Part shown: piece after piece, positions 25,122 through 35,153 of the stretch | Layout: each line of letters begins with the position of its first letter | How positions within the stretch are numbered: the first letter of the stretch is position 1 | DNA from: Falsiroseomonas bella | Lineage (GTDB): Bacteria; Pseudomonadota; Alphaproteobacteria; Acetobacterales; Acetobacteraceae | Assembly (NCBI RefSeq): GCF_003173615.1 | Contig: NZ_QGNA01000003.1 | Location: 372,001 to 436,000 of the forward strand | Direction: 5' to 3' | Length of the DNA: 64,000 nt | Notes under the pieces: generated by a model | Seen by the model: only the letters and a program-made list of their open reading frames with translations | The model's database searches: none | What the model was told of the DNA's origin: nothing | Position numbers and translations under genes: made by a program

Positions 25122-26423
25122 TCAGGCGTAGATCGGGAAGCGCCGGCAGAGCTCCAGCACGCGGCCCTTCACGCGCTCCTCGACCGCGGCATTCGCCTCG
25201 GGCGAATTGGCGGCGGCGAGGCCGTCCAGGACTTCGCCGATCAGGGTCGCGACCTCGCGGAACTCGGCCTCGCCGAAGCCGCGGGTGGTGGCGGCGGGGG
25301 AGCCCAGGCGGATGCCGCTGGTCACCATCGGCTTCTCCGGGTCGAAGGGGATGGCGTTCTTGTTGCAAGTCAGGTGCGCGCGGTTCAGCCCGCCTTCCGC
25401 CACCTTGCCCGTCAGCTTCTTCGGCCGCAGGTCCACCAGCACCAGGTGGTTGTCCGTCCCGCCGGTGACGAGGTCGAGGCCCTGCGCCTTCAAGCCCTCG
25501 CCCAGCGCCTTGGCATTGGCGACGACCTGCCTGGCATAGGCGCGGAATTCGGGCTTCAGCGCCTCCCCGAAGGCCACGGCCTTCGCCGCGATGACATGCA
25601 TCAGCGGGCCGCCTTGGAGCCCCGGGAAGACCGCGCTGTTGAACTTCTTCGCCAGCGCCTCATCATTCGTCAGGATCAGGCCGCCGCGCGGGCCGCGCAG
25701 CGTCTTGTGCGTGGTGGTGGTGACCACATGCGCATGCGGGAAGGGCGAGGGATGCGCGCCGCCCGCAACCAGACCGGCGAAATGCGCCATGTCCACCATG
25801 AAATACGCGCCGACCTCGTCCGCGATCTGGCGGAACGCGGCGAAATCCCAGGTGCGGGCATAGGCGCTGCCGCCGGCGATGATCAGCTTCGGCTTCGATT
25901 CCAGCGCGATGCGCCGGACCTCCGCCATGTCGATCAGCTGGTCCTCGCGCCGGACCGTGTACGGCACCGGCTTGAACCACTTGCCCGAGAGGTTGGCGGG
26001 CGAGCCATGCGTCAGGTGGCCACCCGCCGCCAGATCGAGGCCCATAAAGGCATCGCCCGGCTGCAGCAGGGCGAGGAACACGGCCTGGTTGGCCTGCGCG
26101 CCGCTATGCGGCTGGACATTGGCGAAGCCGCAGCCGAACAGCTTGGTGACCCGCGAAATCGCCAGGTCCTCGGCGATGTCCACGAACTCGCAGCCGCCAT
26201 AGTAGCGGCGGCCGGAATAGCCCTCCGCATACTTGTTCGTCAGCACGCTGCCCTGCGCGTCCAGCACGGCGCGTGAGACGATGTTCTCGGACGCGATCAG
26301 CTCGATCCCATCCTGCTGGCGGCCGAGTTCGAGATCGATGGCGCGGGCGAGTTCAGGATCGCTTTCCGCGACGCCCGCCTGGAAGAAGCGCGCCGGGGTC
26401 ATCGCCGGGGTCTGCTGGTTCAT
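25122..26423 (-). CDS. glyA: serine hydroxymethyltransferase
   Basis: A 433-residue PLP enzyme converting serine and tetrahydrofolate to glycine and methylene-THF. Motifs: [33 protein letters not shown]-type [10 protein letters not shown], and [16 protein letters not shown] with the PLP lysine at residue 240. Full length for the family. Its start overlaps the rpiB stop by 4 bp, so the two are translationally coupled. Confidence 0.97.
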   Translation of the reverse strand: MNQQTPAMTPARFFQAGVAESDPELARAIDLELGRQQDGIELIASENIVSRAVLDAQGSVLTNKYAEGYSGRRYYGGCEFVDIAEDLAISRVTKLFGCGFANVQPHSGAQANQAVFLALLQPGDAFMGLDLAAGGHLTHGSPANLSGKWFKPVPYTVRREDQLIDMAEVRRIALESKPKLIIAGGSAYARTWDFAAFRQIADEVGAYFMVDMAHFAGLVAGGAHPSPFPHAHVVTTTTHKTLRGPRGGLILTNDEALAKKFNSAVFPGLQGGPLMHVIAAKAVAFGEALKPEFRAYARQVVANAKALGEGLKAQGLDLVTGGTDNHLVLVDLRPKKLTGKVAEGGLNRAHLTCNKNAIPFDPEKPMVTSGIRLGSPAATTRGFGEAEFREVATLIGEVLDGLAAANSPEANAAVEERVKGRVLELCRRFPIYA

Positions 26424-26878
26424 CGCGGGCTCCAGTCGGGCGTGAGTTTGCGCACGCGGCGCTCATGGCGGCCGCCGGCGAAGGGGGTGGCGAGGAAGGC
26501 GCGCAGCGCATCGAGCGCAACCTCCGGCCCGGTCACCCGCGCGCCGACCGCCATGACATTGGCGTCGTTGTGCTCGCGGGAAAGCCGGGCGACCGTCATG
26601 TCATGCACCAGGGCGCAGCGGATGCCGGCATGGCGGTTCGCGGCCATCGAGATGCCGATGCCCGTGCCGCAGACCAGCACGCCGAAGCGTGCCCGCCCGT
26701 CCATCACCGCCTGCGCCACCGCATCGGCGAAATCCGGGTAGTCCACGCTCTCGGTGCCGGTCGTGCCCATGTCGAAGGTCGGGTGGCCGGCGGCCTGCAG
26801 CGCCTCGATCAGCGTCGCCTTCAGCGCGACGCCGGCATGGTCCGAACCGAGCGCGACCGGGACATCCTGGGGGGTCAT
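26420..26878 (-). CDS. rpiB: ribose-5-phosphate isomerase B
   Basis: A 152-residue RpiB, interconverting ribose 5-phosphate and ribulose 5-phosphate. It has [25 protein letters not shown], and the catalytic cysteine in [26 protein letters not shown] follows. The start MTPQDV at 26878 has a CCAGGA sequence upstream; a longer frame into the divergent metY region lacks support. Ribulose 5-phosphate is the RibB substrate, so proximity to the rib genes is metabolically sensible. Confidence 0.95.
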   Translation of the reverse strand: MTPQDVPVALGSDHAGVALKATLIEALQAAGHPTFDMGTTGTESVDYPDFADAVAQAVMDGRARFGVLVCGTGIGISMAANRHAGIRCALVHDMTVARLSREHNDANVMAVGARVTGPEVALDALRAFLATPFAGGRHERRVRKLTPDWSPR

Positions 26879-27053
26879 GGGCTTAGCACTACCACGCCCG
26901 GTGGCCGGCCGGAACCACTGCCACAAGCTGTTGCGCGGCGGCGCGACGGGGGAATGGCTTGCCAGCCGCGGCCCCGGATGGAGAAAGCCGCGCCGGCCCT
27001 TCCCCAGCCCGCTTCGGCTGTGCCATCCCTGTGGGCGGCCAAGCACCGGAGGA

Positions 27054-29398
<2,345 letters not shown>

Positions 29399-29415
29399 GC
29401 GCGCGGGGGAATGTC

Positions 29416-29763
29416 TTGCCTGAACGGGCGGCGCTGCGCCGACCCTGGCACGGCGCCTCCGACCGGCCCGAGGAGCCCGCGGTCGCCGCACTCCGCCTGC
29501 AGCGGGCGGAGGTGGATGCGCTGCTGGCCTTCCGCCACGCCGAGCCGGGCGAGGACGAAAACCTCGCCTGGTGGAGGCTGCAGCGCCTGCGCGTCGCGCG
29601 CCGTGCCCTGCTGCCGGAGACCGAGCGCAACCGCCTGCCGCCGCTGCCACAACCGCCCGTCCATGCGCTCTCCTGGTGGCAGGGCGTGAAGCTGCGGACC
29701 GGGCGGCTGCGCGTGGAGGAGGAATCGCCGCCCCGCGCGATCGCCCGCCGCCTCGGCACGTGA
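29416..29763 (+). CDS. hypothetical protein between hemB and kinase
   Basis: A 115-residue soluble protein that I do not recognise. It is rich in Arg, Leu, Pro and Trp (LAWWRLQRLRVARRALLP, ALSWWQGVKLRTGRLRVEE) with no signal peptide or cysteine. It would start with TTG at 29416, 8 bp after GGGGGA and 17 bp after hemB. Its reality is supported by its TGA overlapping the GTG of the downstream kinase gene and by the lack of any better frame. It may act with the kinase or hemB, but that is only positional. Confidence 0.55.
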   Translation: MPERAALRRPWHGASDRPEEPAVAALRLQRAEVDALLAFRHAEPGEDENLAWWRLQRLRVARRALLPETERNRLPPLPQPPVHALSWWQGVKLRTGRLRVEEESPPRAIARRLGT

Positions 29764-30611
29764 GCCGCACGCGCCGGCTGGCGGCGTGGCGCGCGGGGCT
29801 GGACGCGCGGGCGGCAAGGATCGCCGCGGCATGGGGCCTCGCACCCGGACCGATGCTCGCGGAAAGCCCGGCCGCGCGGGTGCTGGCGGTCGGCCCGGAT
29901 CGCGTGCTGAAGCTCGCCCCGCCCGGCCAGGGCGTCGCGGCGGAGATCGCGGCACTCGGCGCGATGCAGGGGCGCGGCGCGGCGCGCCTGCTGCGGGAAG
30001 ATGCGGCGGAGGGCGCTCTGCTTCTCGCCCGCGCGACACCCGGCACGCCCCTGCTCGACCTCGCCCGGCAGGACGACGACGCGGCGACGCGGATCGCGGC
30101 AGGGCTGGTCGCCGCCCTGCCCTGCCCGCCGCCCGACGGCGCACTTTTCGCCGAGGCCGCCGGCTGGGGCCGCGCCCTAGCCGCCGGTGCCGGCGTGCTG
30201 GCGACGGCGATGCTGGACCGCGCGGCGGGGCTGCTCCGCGACCTCGCCGCCGATGCGCCGCCGCTTGCGCTGCTGCATGGCGACCTGCACCACCGGAACA
30301 TCCTGCGCGAGGGCGATGGCTGGGTGGCGGTGGATCCCAAGGGCCTGCTCGGCGAGCCCGCCGCCGAGGCCGCCTGCCTGCTCCGCAACCCGGCCGATCC
30401 CGCGCTGCTCGCCCGCGCGCCGCGACGCGCCGCGATCATCGCCGAGGTCGCCGGCCTGGACCCTCGGCGGGTGCTGGCCTGGGGCTATGCCGGCGCCGTC
30501 ATCGCCGCCTGCTGGGCGGTGGAGGATGGCGCCGATCCGGCGCCCTGGCTCGCGGCGGAAGCGGCGCTCAGGCCGTCCATCCGCCATCCACCGCCACCTC
30601 GGCGCCCGTGA
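29760..30611 (+). CDS. aminoglycoside/hydroxyurea phosphotransferase family protein
   Basis: A 283-residue protein resembling the APH(6)/StrB kinase group. It carries the catalytic loop LLHGDLHHRNILRE and the metal/substrate segment VAVDPKGLLGEPAAEAA, both characteristic of streptomycin 6-kinase homologues. Start is GTG at 29760 in a GTGA overlap with the upstream small gene. Chromosomal members often have no demonstrated resistance role and could phosphorylate other small molecules. The last 44 bp overlap the convergent SDR gene. No mobile element flanks it, and composition matches the surroundings. Confidence 0.82.
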   Translation: MSRTRRLAAWRAGLDARAARIAAAWGLAPGPMLAESPAARVLAVGPDRVLKLAPPGQGVAAEIAALGAMQGRGAARLLREDAAEGALLLARATPGTPLLDLARQDDDAATRIAAGLVAALPCPPPDGALFAEAAGWGRALAAGAGVLATAMLDRAAGLLRDLAADAPPLALLHGDLHHRNILREGDGWVAVDPKGLLGEPAAEAACLLRNPADPALLARAPRRAAIIAEVAGLDPRRVLAWGYAGAVIAACWAVEDGADPAPWLAAEAALRPSIRHPPPPRRP

Positions 30612-31302
30612 CGTAGCTGGCCTCGTCGGAGGCGAGGAAGAGCACCAGCCGCGCCACCTCCTCCGGCTCGCCCGCGCGCTTCAGGGGCGTCGCGGCGATC
30701 ACCGCCTGGTTCGTCTCTTCCGTGTTGGCCGCGATCATCGGCGTGTCGATCAGGCCGGGATGGACGGAGTTCACGCGGATGCGGTCGGCGGCGAGTTCCA
30801 CCGCCGCGGTCTTGGTCATGCCGCGCACCGCCCATTTCGTGCCGACATAGGCCACCGCGCCGGGGAAGCCGCGCAGCCCGGCGATGGAGGAGAAGTTGAC
30901 GATCGCCCCGCCCCCGCGGGCCCGCATCGCCGGCACCGCCGCCTGCATGCCGAGGAACACGCCAAGCTGGTTCACGCGGTAGATCCGCTCGAACAGCGCG
31001 AGCTCGGTCTCGGCGAGCGGCGAGGGCTCGTAGATGCCGGCATTGTTCACCAGCACGTCGAGCCCGCCGAAGGCGTCGCGCGCCGCGGCAACGGCTTCCC
31101 GCCAGGCGACGGGGTCGGACACGTCATGCCGCTGGAAGCGGGCGGCCGCGCCGAGCTCGCGGGCCAGCGCCTGGCCCTGCTCCTCCAGGATGTCGGTCAG
31201 CAGCACGCGGGCGCCCTCCGCCACGAAGAGCCGCGCCGTCGCCTCCCCCATGCCCCGCGCGCCACCGGTGATCAGCGCAACCTTGCCCTGCAGCCTGCCC
31301 AT
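30568..31302 (-). CDS. SDR family oxidoreductase
   Basis: A 244-residue classical short-chain dehydrogenase. Cofactor loop TGGARGMGEATA at residues 13-24, NNAGIYE, catalytic Ser in FSSIAG and YVGTK (Tyr-x3-Lys), then PGLIDTPM and the C-terminal YVTGAEVAVDGGW. Asp at the end of beta-strand 2 (LLTDIL) favours NAD. Typical members reduce or oxidise secondary alcohols; the substrate is not evident. It ends inside the convergent kinase gene by 44 bp. Confidence 0.9.
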   Translation of the reverse strand: MGRLQGKVALITGGARGMGEATARLFVAEGARVLLTDILEEQGQALARELGAAARFQRHDVSDPVAWREAVAAARDAFGGLDVLVNNAGIYEPSPLAETELALFERIYRVNQLGVFLGMQAAVPAMRARGGGAIVNFSSIAGLRGFPGAVAYVGTKWAVRGMTKTAAVELAADRIRVNSVHPGLIDTPMIAANTEETNQAVIAATPLKRAGEPEEVARLVLFLASDEASYVTGAEVAVDGGWTA

Positions 31303-31413
31303 CCCTGCCTCCCCAATTCAATGCGTCTGCACGCATATTGTGGGCGGCCCGCCTGGTCGTCCCAGGCGGAGCCTGGCAGCCGGCGGTCACGGTATCGCGA
31401 GGGGCTCCGGCGC

Positions 31414-32262
31414 TCAGCGCGCCGCGTCGAGGAAGCCCGAAACCAGCGCGATCTGTGCCGGGTCCATCAGTGCCGGCGCGTGGCCGATGCCCGGCAGGGT
31501 GACCAGTTCCACCCCCGTCCGCGTCGCCATGTCGGCGGCGGTTTCCTCGTCCAGGATGTCGCTCTCGGCGCCCCGGATCACCAGGGTCGGCAGCCGCACC
31601 AGCGACCAGATGGCCGCGAGGTCCACCGGGCCGGTCGGCGCATCGCGGAAGGGCACGGCGATGTCGGGGTCGTAGTGGGTGGTGATGCTGCCATCCGGCA
31701 GGCGCCGCGCGCTGTGCTCGGCCAGGTGGCGCCACTCGGCATCCGTCAGCGGGCCGAAGGGGGCATGCACCTTGCGTAGATGCGCCTCCAGCGCCGGCAC
31801 GTCGGGGAAGACGAGCCGCGTGCCGACATAGGCCGCGATCCGCTCGGCGGCGGTGGCCGGCACCCGGCTGCCGATGTCGTTCAGCACCAGGCGCCGCAGC
31901 GGCGTGTTGCGCCCCGCCGCGACCATCATGCCGCAGAGGCCGCCGAGCGAGGTGCCCACCCAGTCCACCGGCCCATCCAGCCGCGCCAGCAGATGCGCCA
32001 GCGCCACCACATAGGAAGGCGGCGTGTAGAGCATCGGGTCCGGCAGCCAGTCGGAGGCGCCGCGCCCCGGCAGGTCCGGGCACAGCACCCGCCGCCCCTG
32101 CGCCGCCAGCGCCGCGGCGAGCGCGTCGAAGTCCCGCGCGTTGCGCGTCAGACCATGCACGCAGACCACCGGCGCGCCCTGCTCCGGACCCCATTCGGTC
32201 CAGGCGAGCTGCTGGAACCCGCCGGCGAGCAGGTAGCGCAGGCGGTTCTGGCGGGGGATCAT
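31414..32262 (-). CDS. alpha/beta hydrolase
   Basis: A 282-residue alpha/beta hydrolase with VHGLTRNARDF oxyanion segment, LCPDLPGRGAS, nucleophile serine in VGTSLGG near residue 105, and GIGHAPALMD for the catalytic histidine. The protein closely resembles in layout the hydrolase encoded at 56655-57497 (HGITRCAQDF, VGTSFGG, GNGHAPLLE), so the two are paralogues of one subfamily. It lies 22 bp downstream of the CoA-transferase gene on the same strand. Substrate unknown. Confidence 0.85.
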   Translation of the reverse strand: MIPRQNRLRYLLAGGFQQLAWTEWGPEQGAPVVCVHGLTRNARDFDALAAALAAQGRRVLCPDLPGRGASDWLPDPMLYTPPSYVVALAHLLARLDGPVDWVGTSLGGLCGMMVAAGRNTPLRRLVLNDIGSRVPATAAERIAAYVGTRLVFPDVPALEAHLRKVHAPFGPLTDAEWRHLAEHSARRLPDGSITTHYDPDIAVPFRDAPTGPVDLAAIWSLVRLPTLVIRGAESDILDEETAADMATRTGVELVTLPGIGHAPALMDPAQIALVSGFLDAAR

Positions 32263-32284
32263 GGGCGCGCTTCCGATCCGCGGC

Positions 32285-33493
32285 TCAGACGACGCCCTTG
32301 TCCTTCAGCGCCTGCAGTTCGGCCGCGGACATGCCGAGCAGGCCGGACAGCACCTCCTCGGCATGCTCGCCGAGCTGGGGCGGGGGAATGCGGTAGTCGG
32401 CCGGCGTCCCGGAGAGCCTGACGGGGTTGGCGATCACCTTCACCGTCTCGCCCGAGGCATGCTGCAGCGGCACCACGCAGCCCCGCGCCTGCACATGCGG
32501 ATCGGCGAAGACCTCGGAAAGCTTGTTGATCGGCCCGCAGCCGATCTTCCGCTCCTCCAGCGCCGCCACCCATTCGGCGGTGGTCCTGGACTGCATCACC
32601 GGGGTCAGCGCCTCCGTCACCGCGTCGCGGTTCGCGACCCGGTTCGCGTTGGTCTGGAAGCGCTCATCGGCCAGCAGCTGCTCGCAGCCGAAGGACTTGC
32701 AGAAGCGCTCGAAGGTCGGGTCGTTGCCGACGGACAGCACGATGTGCCCGTCCTTGGTCGGGAAGACCTGGTAGGGCGCGATGTTCGGATGCTGGTTGCC
32801 GAGGCGGGGCGGATTCTCGCCGGTCGCCAGGTAGTTCATGCCCTGGTTCGCCAGCCAGGCGACCGAGGTGTCCAGCATGCCGATGTCGATCTGCTGGCCC
32901 TGGCCGGTGCGCTCCCGGTGGCGCAGCGCGGCCAGGATGCCGATGCAGCCATAGAGGCCGGCGAACAGGTCCGCCACGGGCACGCCGACCTTCTGCGGCA
33001 GGCCGTCGGGCTCGCCGGTCAGGCTCATCACGCCGCCCATGCCCTGGATCAGCGCGTCATAGCCGGGGCGCGGGGCGTAGGGGCCGGTCTGGCCGAAGCC
33101 GGTGATCGAGCAGTAGATCAGGCCCGGATGCTTCGCCTTGAGCTGCTCGTAGCCCAGGCCGTATTTCGCCAGCGCGCCGACCTTGAAGTTCTCGACCAGG
33201 ATGTCGCAGGTCTCGAGCAGCCGGTGGATGATCTCCTGCCCCTCGGGCGCGGCGATATCCAGCGTCAGCGACTTCTTGTTCCGGTTGACCCCGAGGAAAT
33301 AGGCGCTTTCCTGGGTGTTGGGCCAGAACGGGGGCGCGAAGCCGCGGGTGTCGTCGCCGGCGCCGGGGCGCTCGATCTTGATCACCTCGGCGCCCAGGTC
33401 GCCCAGCATCTGCGTGCACGTCGGCCCCGCCAGCACCCGGGTGAGGTCCAGGACCCTGAGGCCCTTCAGCGGGCCGCTCGGCGCCTTCTCCAT
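32285..33493 (-). CDS. CaiB/BaiF-type CoA transferase
   Basis: A 402-residue family III CoA transferase. It begins GLRVLDLTRVLAGPTCTQMLGDLGAEVIKIE, the hallmark start, and has NKKSLTLD, DILVENFKVG, and the catalytic aspartate in GYDALIQGMGGVMSLTGEP. The C-terminal part has the usual GPINKLSEVFADPHVQAR. It moves CoA between carboxylic acids. The start at 33493 is followed by the family N-terminus; the promoter region of 108 bp is shared with the divergent aldehyde dehydrogenase. Confidence 0.92.
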   Translation of the reverse strand: MEKAPSGPLKGLRVLDLTRVLAGPTCTQMLGDLGAEVIKIERPGAGDDTRGFAPPFWPNTQESAYFLGVNRNKKSLTLDIAAPEGQEIIHRLLETCDILVENFKVGALAKYGLGYEQLKAKHPGLIYCSITGFGQTGPYAPRPGYDALIQGMGGVMSLTGEPDGLPQKVGVPVADLFAGLYGCIGILAALRHRERTGQGQQIDIGMLDTSVAWLANQGMNYLATGENPPRLGNQHPNIAPYQVFPTKDGHIVLSVGNDPTFERFCKSFGCEQLLADERFQTNANRVANRDAVTEALTPVMQSRTTAEWVAALEERKIGCGPINKLSEVFADPHVQARGCVVPLQHASGETVKVIANPVRLSGTPADYRIPPPQLGEHAEEVLSGLLGMSAAELQALKDKGVV

Positions 33494-33601
33494 CTGCTTC
33501 TCGGTCCTCTCAGCTCGGCGTCCCGCCATCATTGCCGCGGGGGGTCTGGCGCCGCATGGTCGCGGGCCTCTATTAGGTCCCGATCCTGCGGGAGGAAACC
33601 C

Positions 33602-35113
33602 ATGCTCGACCGCCCCCATCCGACGCCCGAAGCGCCCACCAACGACTGCTTTGCGCTCGCCAAGGCCCTGTCGGGGAATCACTTCATAGCGGGGCGCTAC
33701 GTGCCGGCCCGCTCCGGCAAGACCTTCGCCGTCGTGAACCCCGCGACGGGCGAGGAGATCGCCCGCGCCGCGGAAGGCGACGCCGCCGATGTGGATGCCG
33801 CAGTGGCCGCCGCCGCGAAGGCGCAGAAGGAATGGGCCAAGGTCCCTGCGCGCAAGCGCGGCGCCATGGTGCATGCCTGCTCGGCCGCGCTGAAGGCGCA
33901 TGTGGAGGAGCTCGGCCGGCTGATCGCGCTCGAGACCGGCAAGGCGCTGCGCACCGAATCGCGGGTGGAGGCCAATGTCGTCGCCGACGTCTTCGAGTTC
34001 TTCGGCGGCCTCGGCTCCGAGCTGAAGGGCGAGAGCGTGCCCTTCGCGCCGAACGTGCTCAGCGTGACGGTGCGCGAGCCGCTGGGCGTGGTCGGCGCGA
34101 TCATCCCGTGGAACGTGCCGATGCTGCTGATGGCGCTGAAGGTCGCGCCGGCGCTGGTGGCCGGCAACACGGTGGTGGTGAAGTCCGCCGAGGAAGCCCC
34201 GCTCGCCGTGCTGCGCATCTGCGAGATTCTCAACCGTGTGCTGCCGCCCGGCGTGTTCAACATGGTCTCGGGCTTCGGCCCGGAATGCGGCGCGCCGCTG
34301 GTCTCGCATCCGCAGGTCAAGAAGGTGACCTTCACCGGCTCGGTCGAGACCGGGAAGATCGTCTACAAGGCGGCGGCCGAGAAGCTGATCCCGGTGACGC
34401 TGGAGCTCGGCGGCAAGTCGCCGATGATCGTCTTCGCCGATTGCGACTTCGACAAGACGGTCTCCGGCGCGCTGACCTCCATGCGCTTCACCCGCCAGGG
34501 CCAGTCCTGCACGGCGGCAAGCCGCATCTATGTGGAGCGCCCGATCTTCGACCGCTTCGTCACGGCCATGAAGACCGCCGTGGACAACATGGTCATGGGC
34601 GATCCGCTGGACGAGAAGACCGACATCGGCACCATCATCAGCGACGGCCAGTTCGAGAAGGTGAAGGGCTACATCGCGGAAGGCACGAAGACACCCGGCG
34701 CCACCGCCCATGTCTGCTCCGCCATGCCGAAGGACCCGGCGCTGAAGAAGGGGCTCTTCATCCAGCCCGTCATCTTCACCGGGCTCACGAAGGACAGCCG
34801 GCTGGTGAAGGAAGAAATCTTCGGCCCCGTCACCGTCATCCAGCCCTTCGACGACCCCGAGGCCGTGCTGGCCGAGGCCAATGACAGCGACTACGGCCTG
34901 GCTGCGAGCCTCTGGACCAACAACCTCAAGGTCGGGCTCGACCTCGCGCATCGGCTGGAAGCGGGCCTGGTGCAGATCAACCAGAACCTCGTGGTGCAGG
35001 CCAATCTCAGCTATGGCGGCGTGAAGCAGTCGGGCCTCGGCAAGGAGGCCTCGCTCGAGGCGATGCTCGAGCACTTCACGCACAAGAAGACCATCATGGT
35101 GAACATGGGCTGA
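33602..35113 (+). CDS. aldehyde dehydrogenase family protein
   Basis: A 503-residue NAD(P)-dependent aldehyde dehydrogenase. It has PWNVPMLLMALKVAPALVAGN, FTGSVETGK, VTLELGGKSP (general-base Glu) and catalytic Cys303 in RQGQSCTA, then EEIFGPV. GGAGGAAA precedes the ATG at 33602. It is divergent from a CoA transferase, so both may handle breakdown of an aldehyde or carboxylic acid; the specific substrate is not predictable. Confidence 0.93.
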   Translation: MLDRPHPTPEAPTNDCFALAKALSGNHFIAGRYVPARSGKTFAVVNPATGEEIARAAEGDAADVDAAVAAAAKAQKEWAKVPARKRGAMVHACSAALKAHVEELGRLIALETGKALRTESRVEANVVADVFEFFGGLGSELKGESVPFAPNVLSVTVREPLGVVGAIIPWNVPMLLMALKVAPALVAGNTVVVKSAEEAPLAVLRICEILNRVLPPGVFNMVSGFGPECGAPLVSHPQVKKVTFTGSVETGKIVYKAAAEKLIPVTLELGGKSPMIVFADCDFDKTVSGALTSMRFTRQGQSCTAASRIYVERPIFDRFVTAMKTAVDNMVMGDPLDEKTDIGTIISDGQFEKVKGYIAEGTKTPGATAHVCSAMPKDPALKKGLFIQPVIFTGLTKDSRLVKEEIFGPVTVIQPFDDPEAVLAEANDSDYGLAASLWTNNLKVGLDLAHRLEAGLVQINQNLVVQANLSYGGVKQSGLGKEASLEAMLEHFTHKKTIMVNMG

Positions 35114-35153
35114 GGCCGCGCGGGGCGGGACTCATGAAGCGGCGCGGCGCGTC

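Noticed and set aside
26879-27053. Possible SAM riboswitch upstream of metY
   Set aside because: The 175 bp leader has GC-rich repeats but none of the conserved cores of SAM-I, SAM-II or SAM-V could be recognised.
29760-30611. Acquired streptomycin resistance gene
   Set aside because: Family motifs fit, but composition matches the host, no mobile element flanks it and it is embedded in a housekeeping-like operon; resistance should not be inferred.
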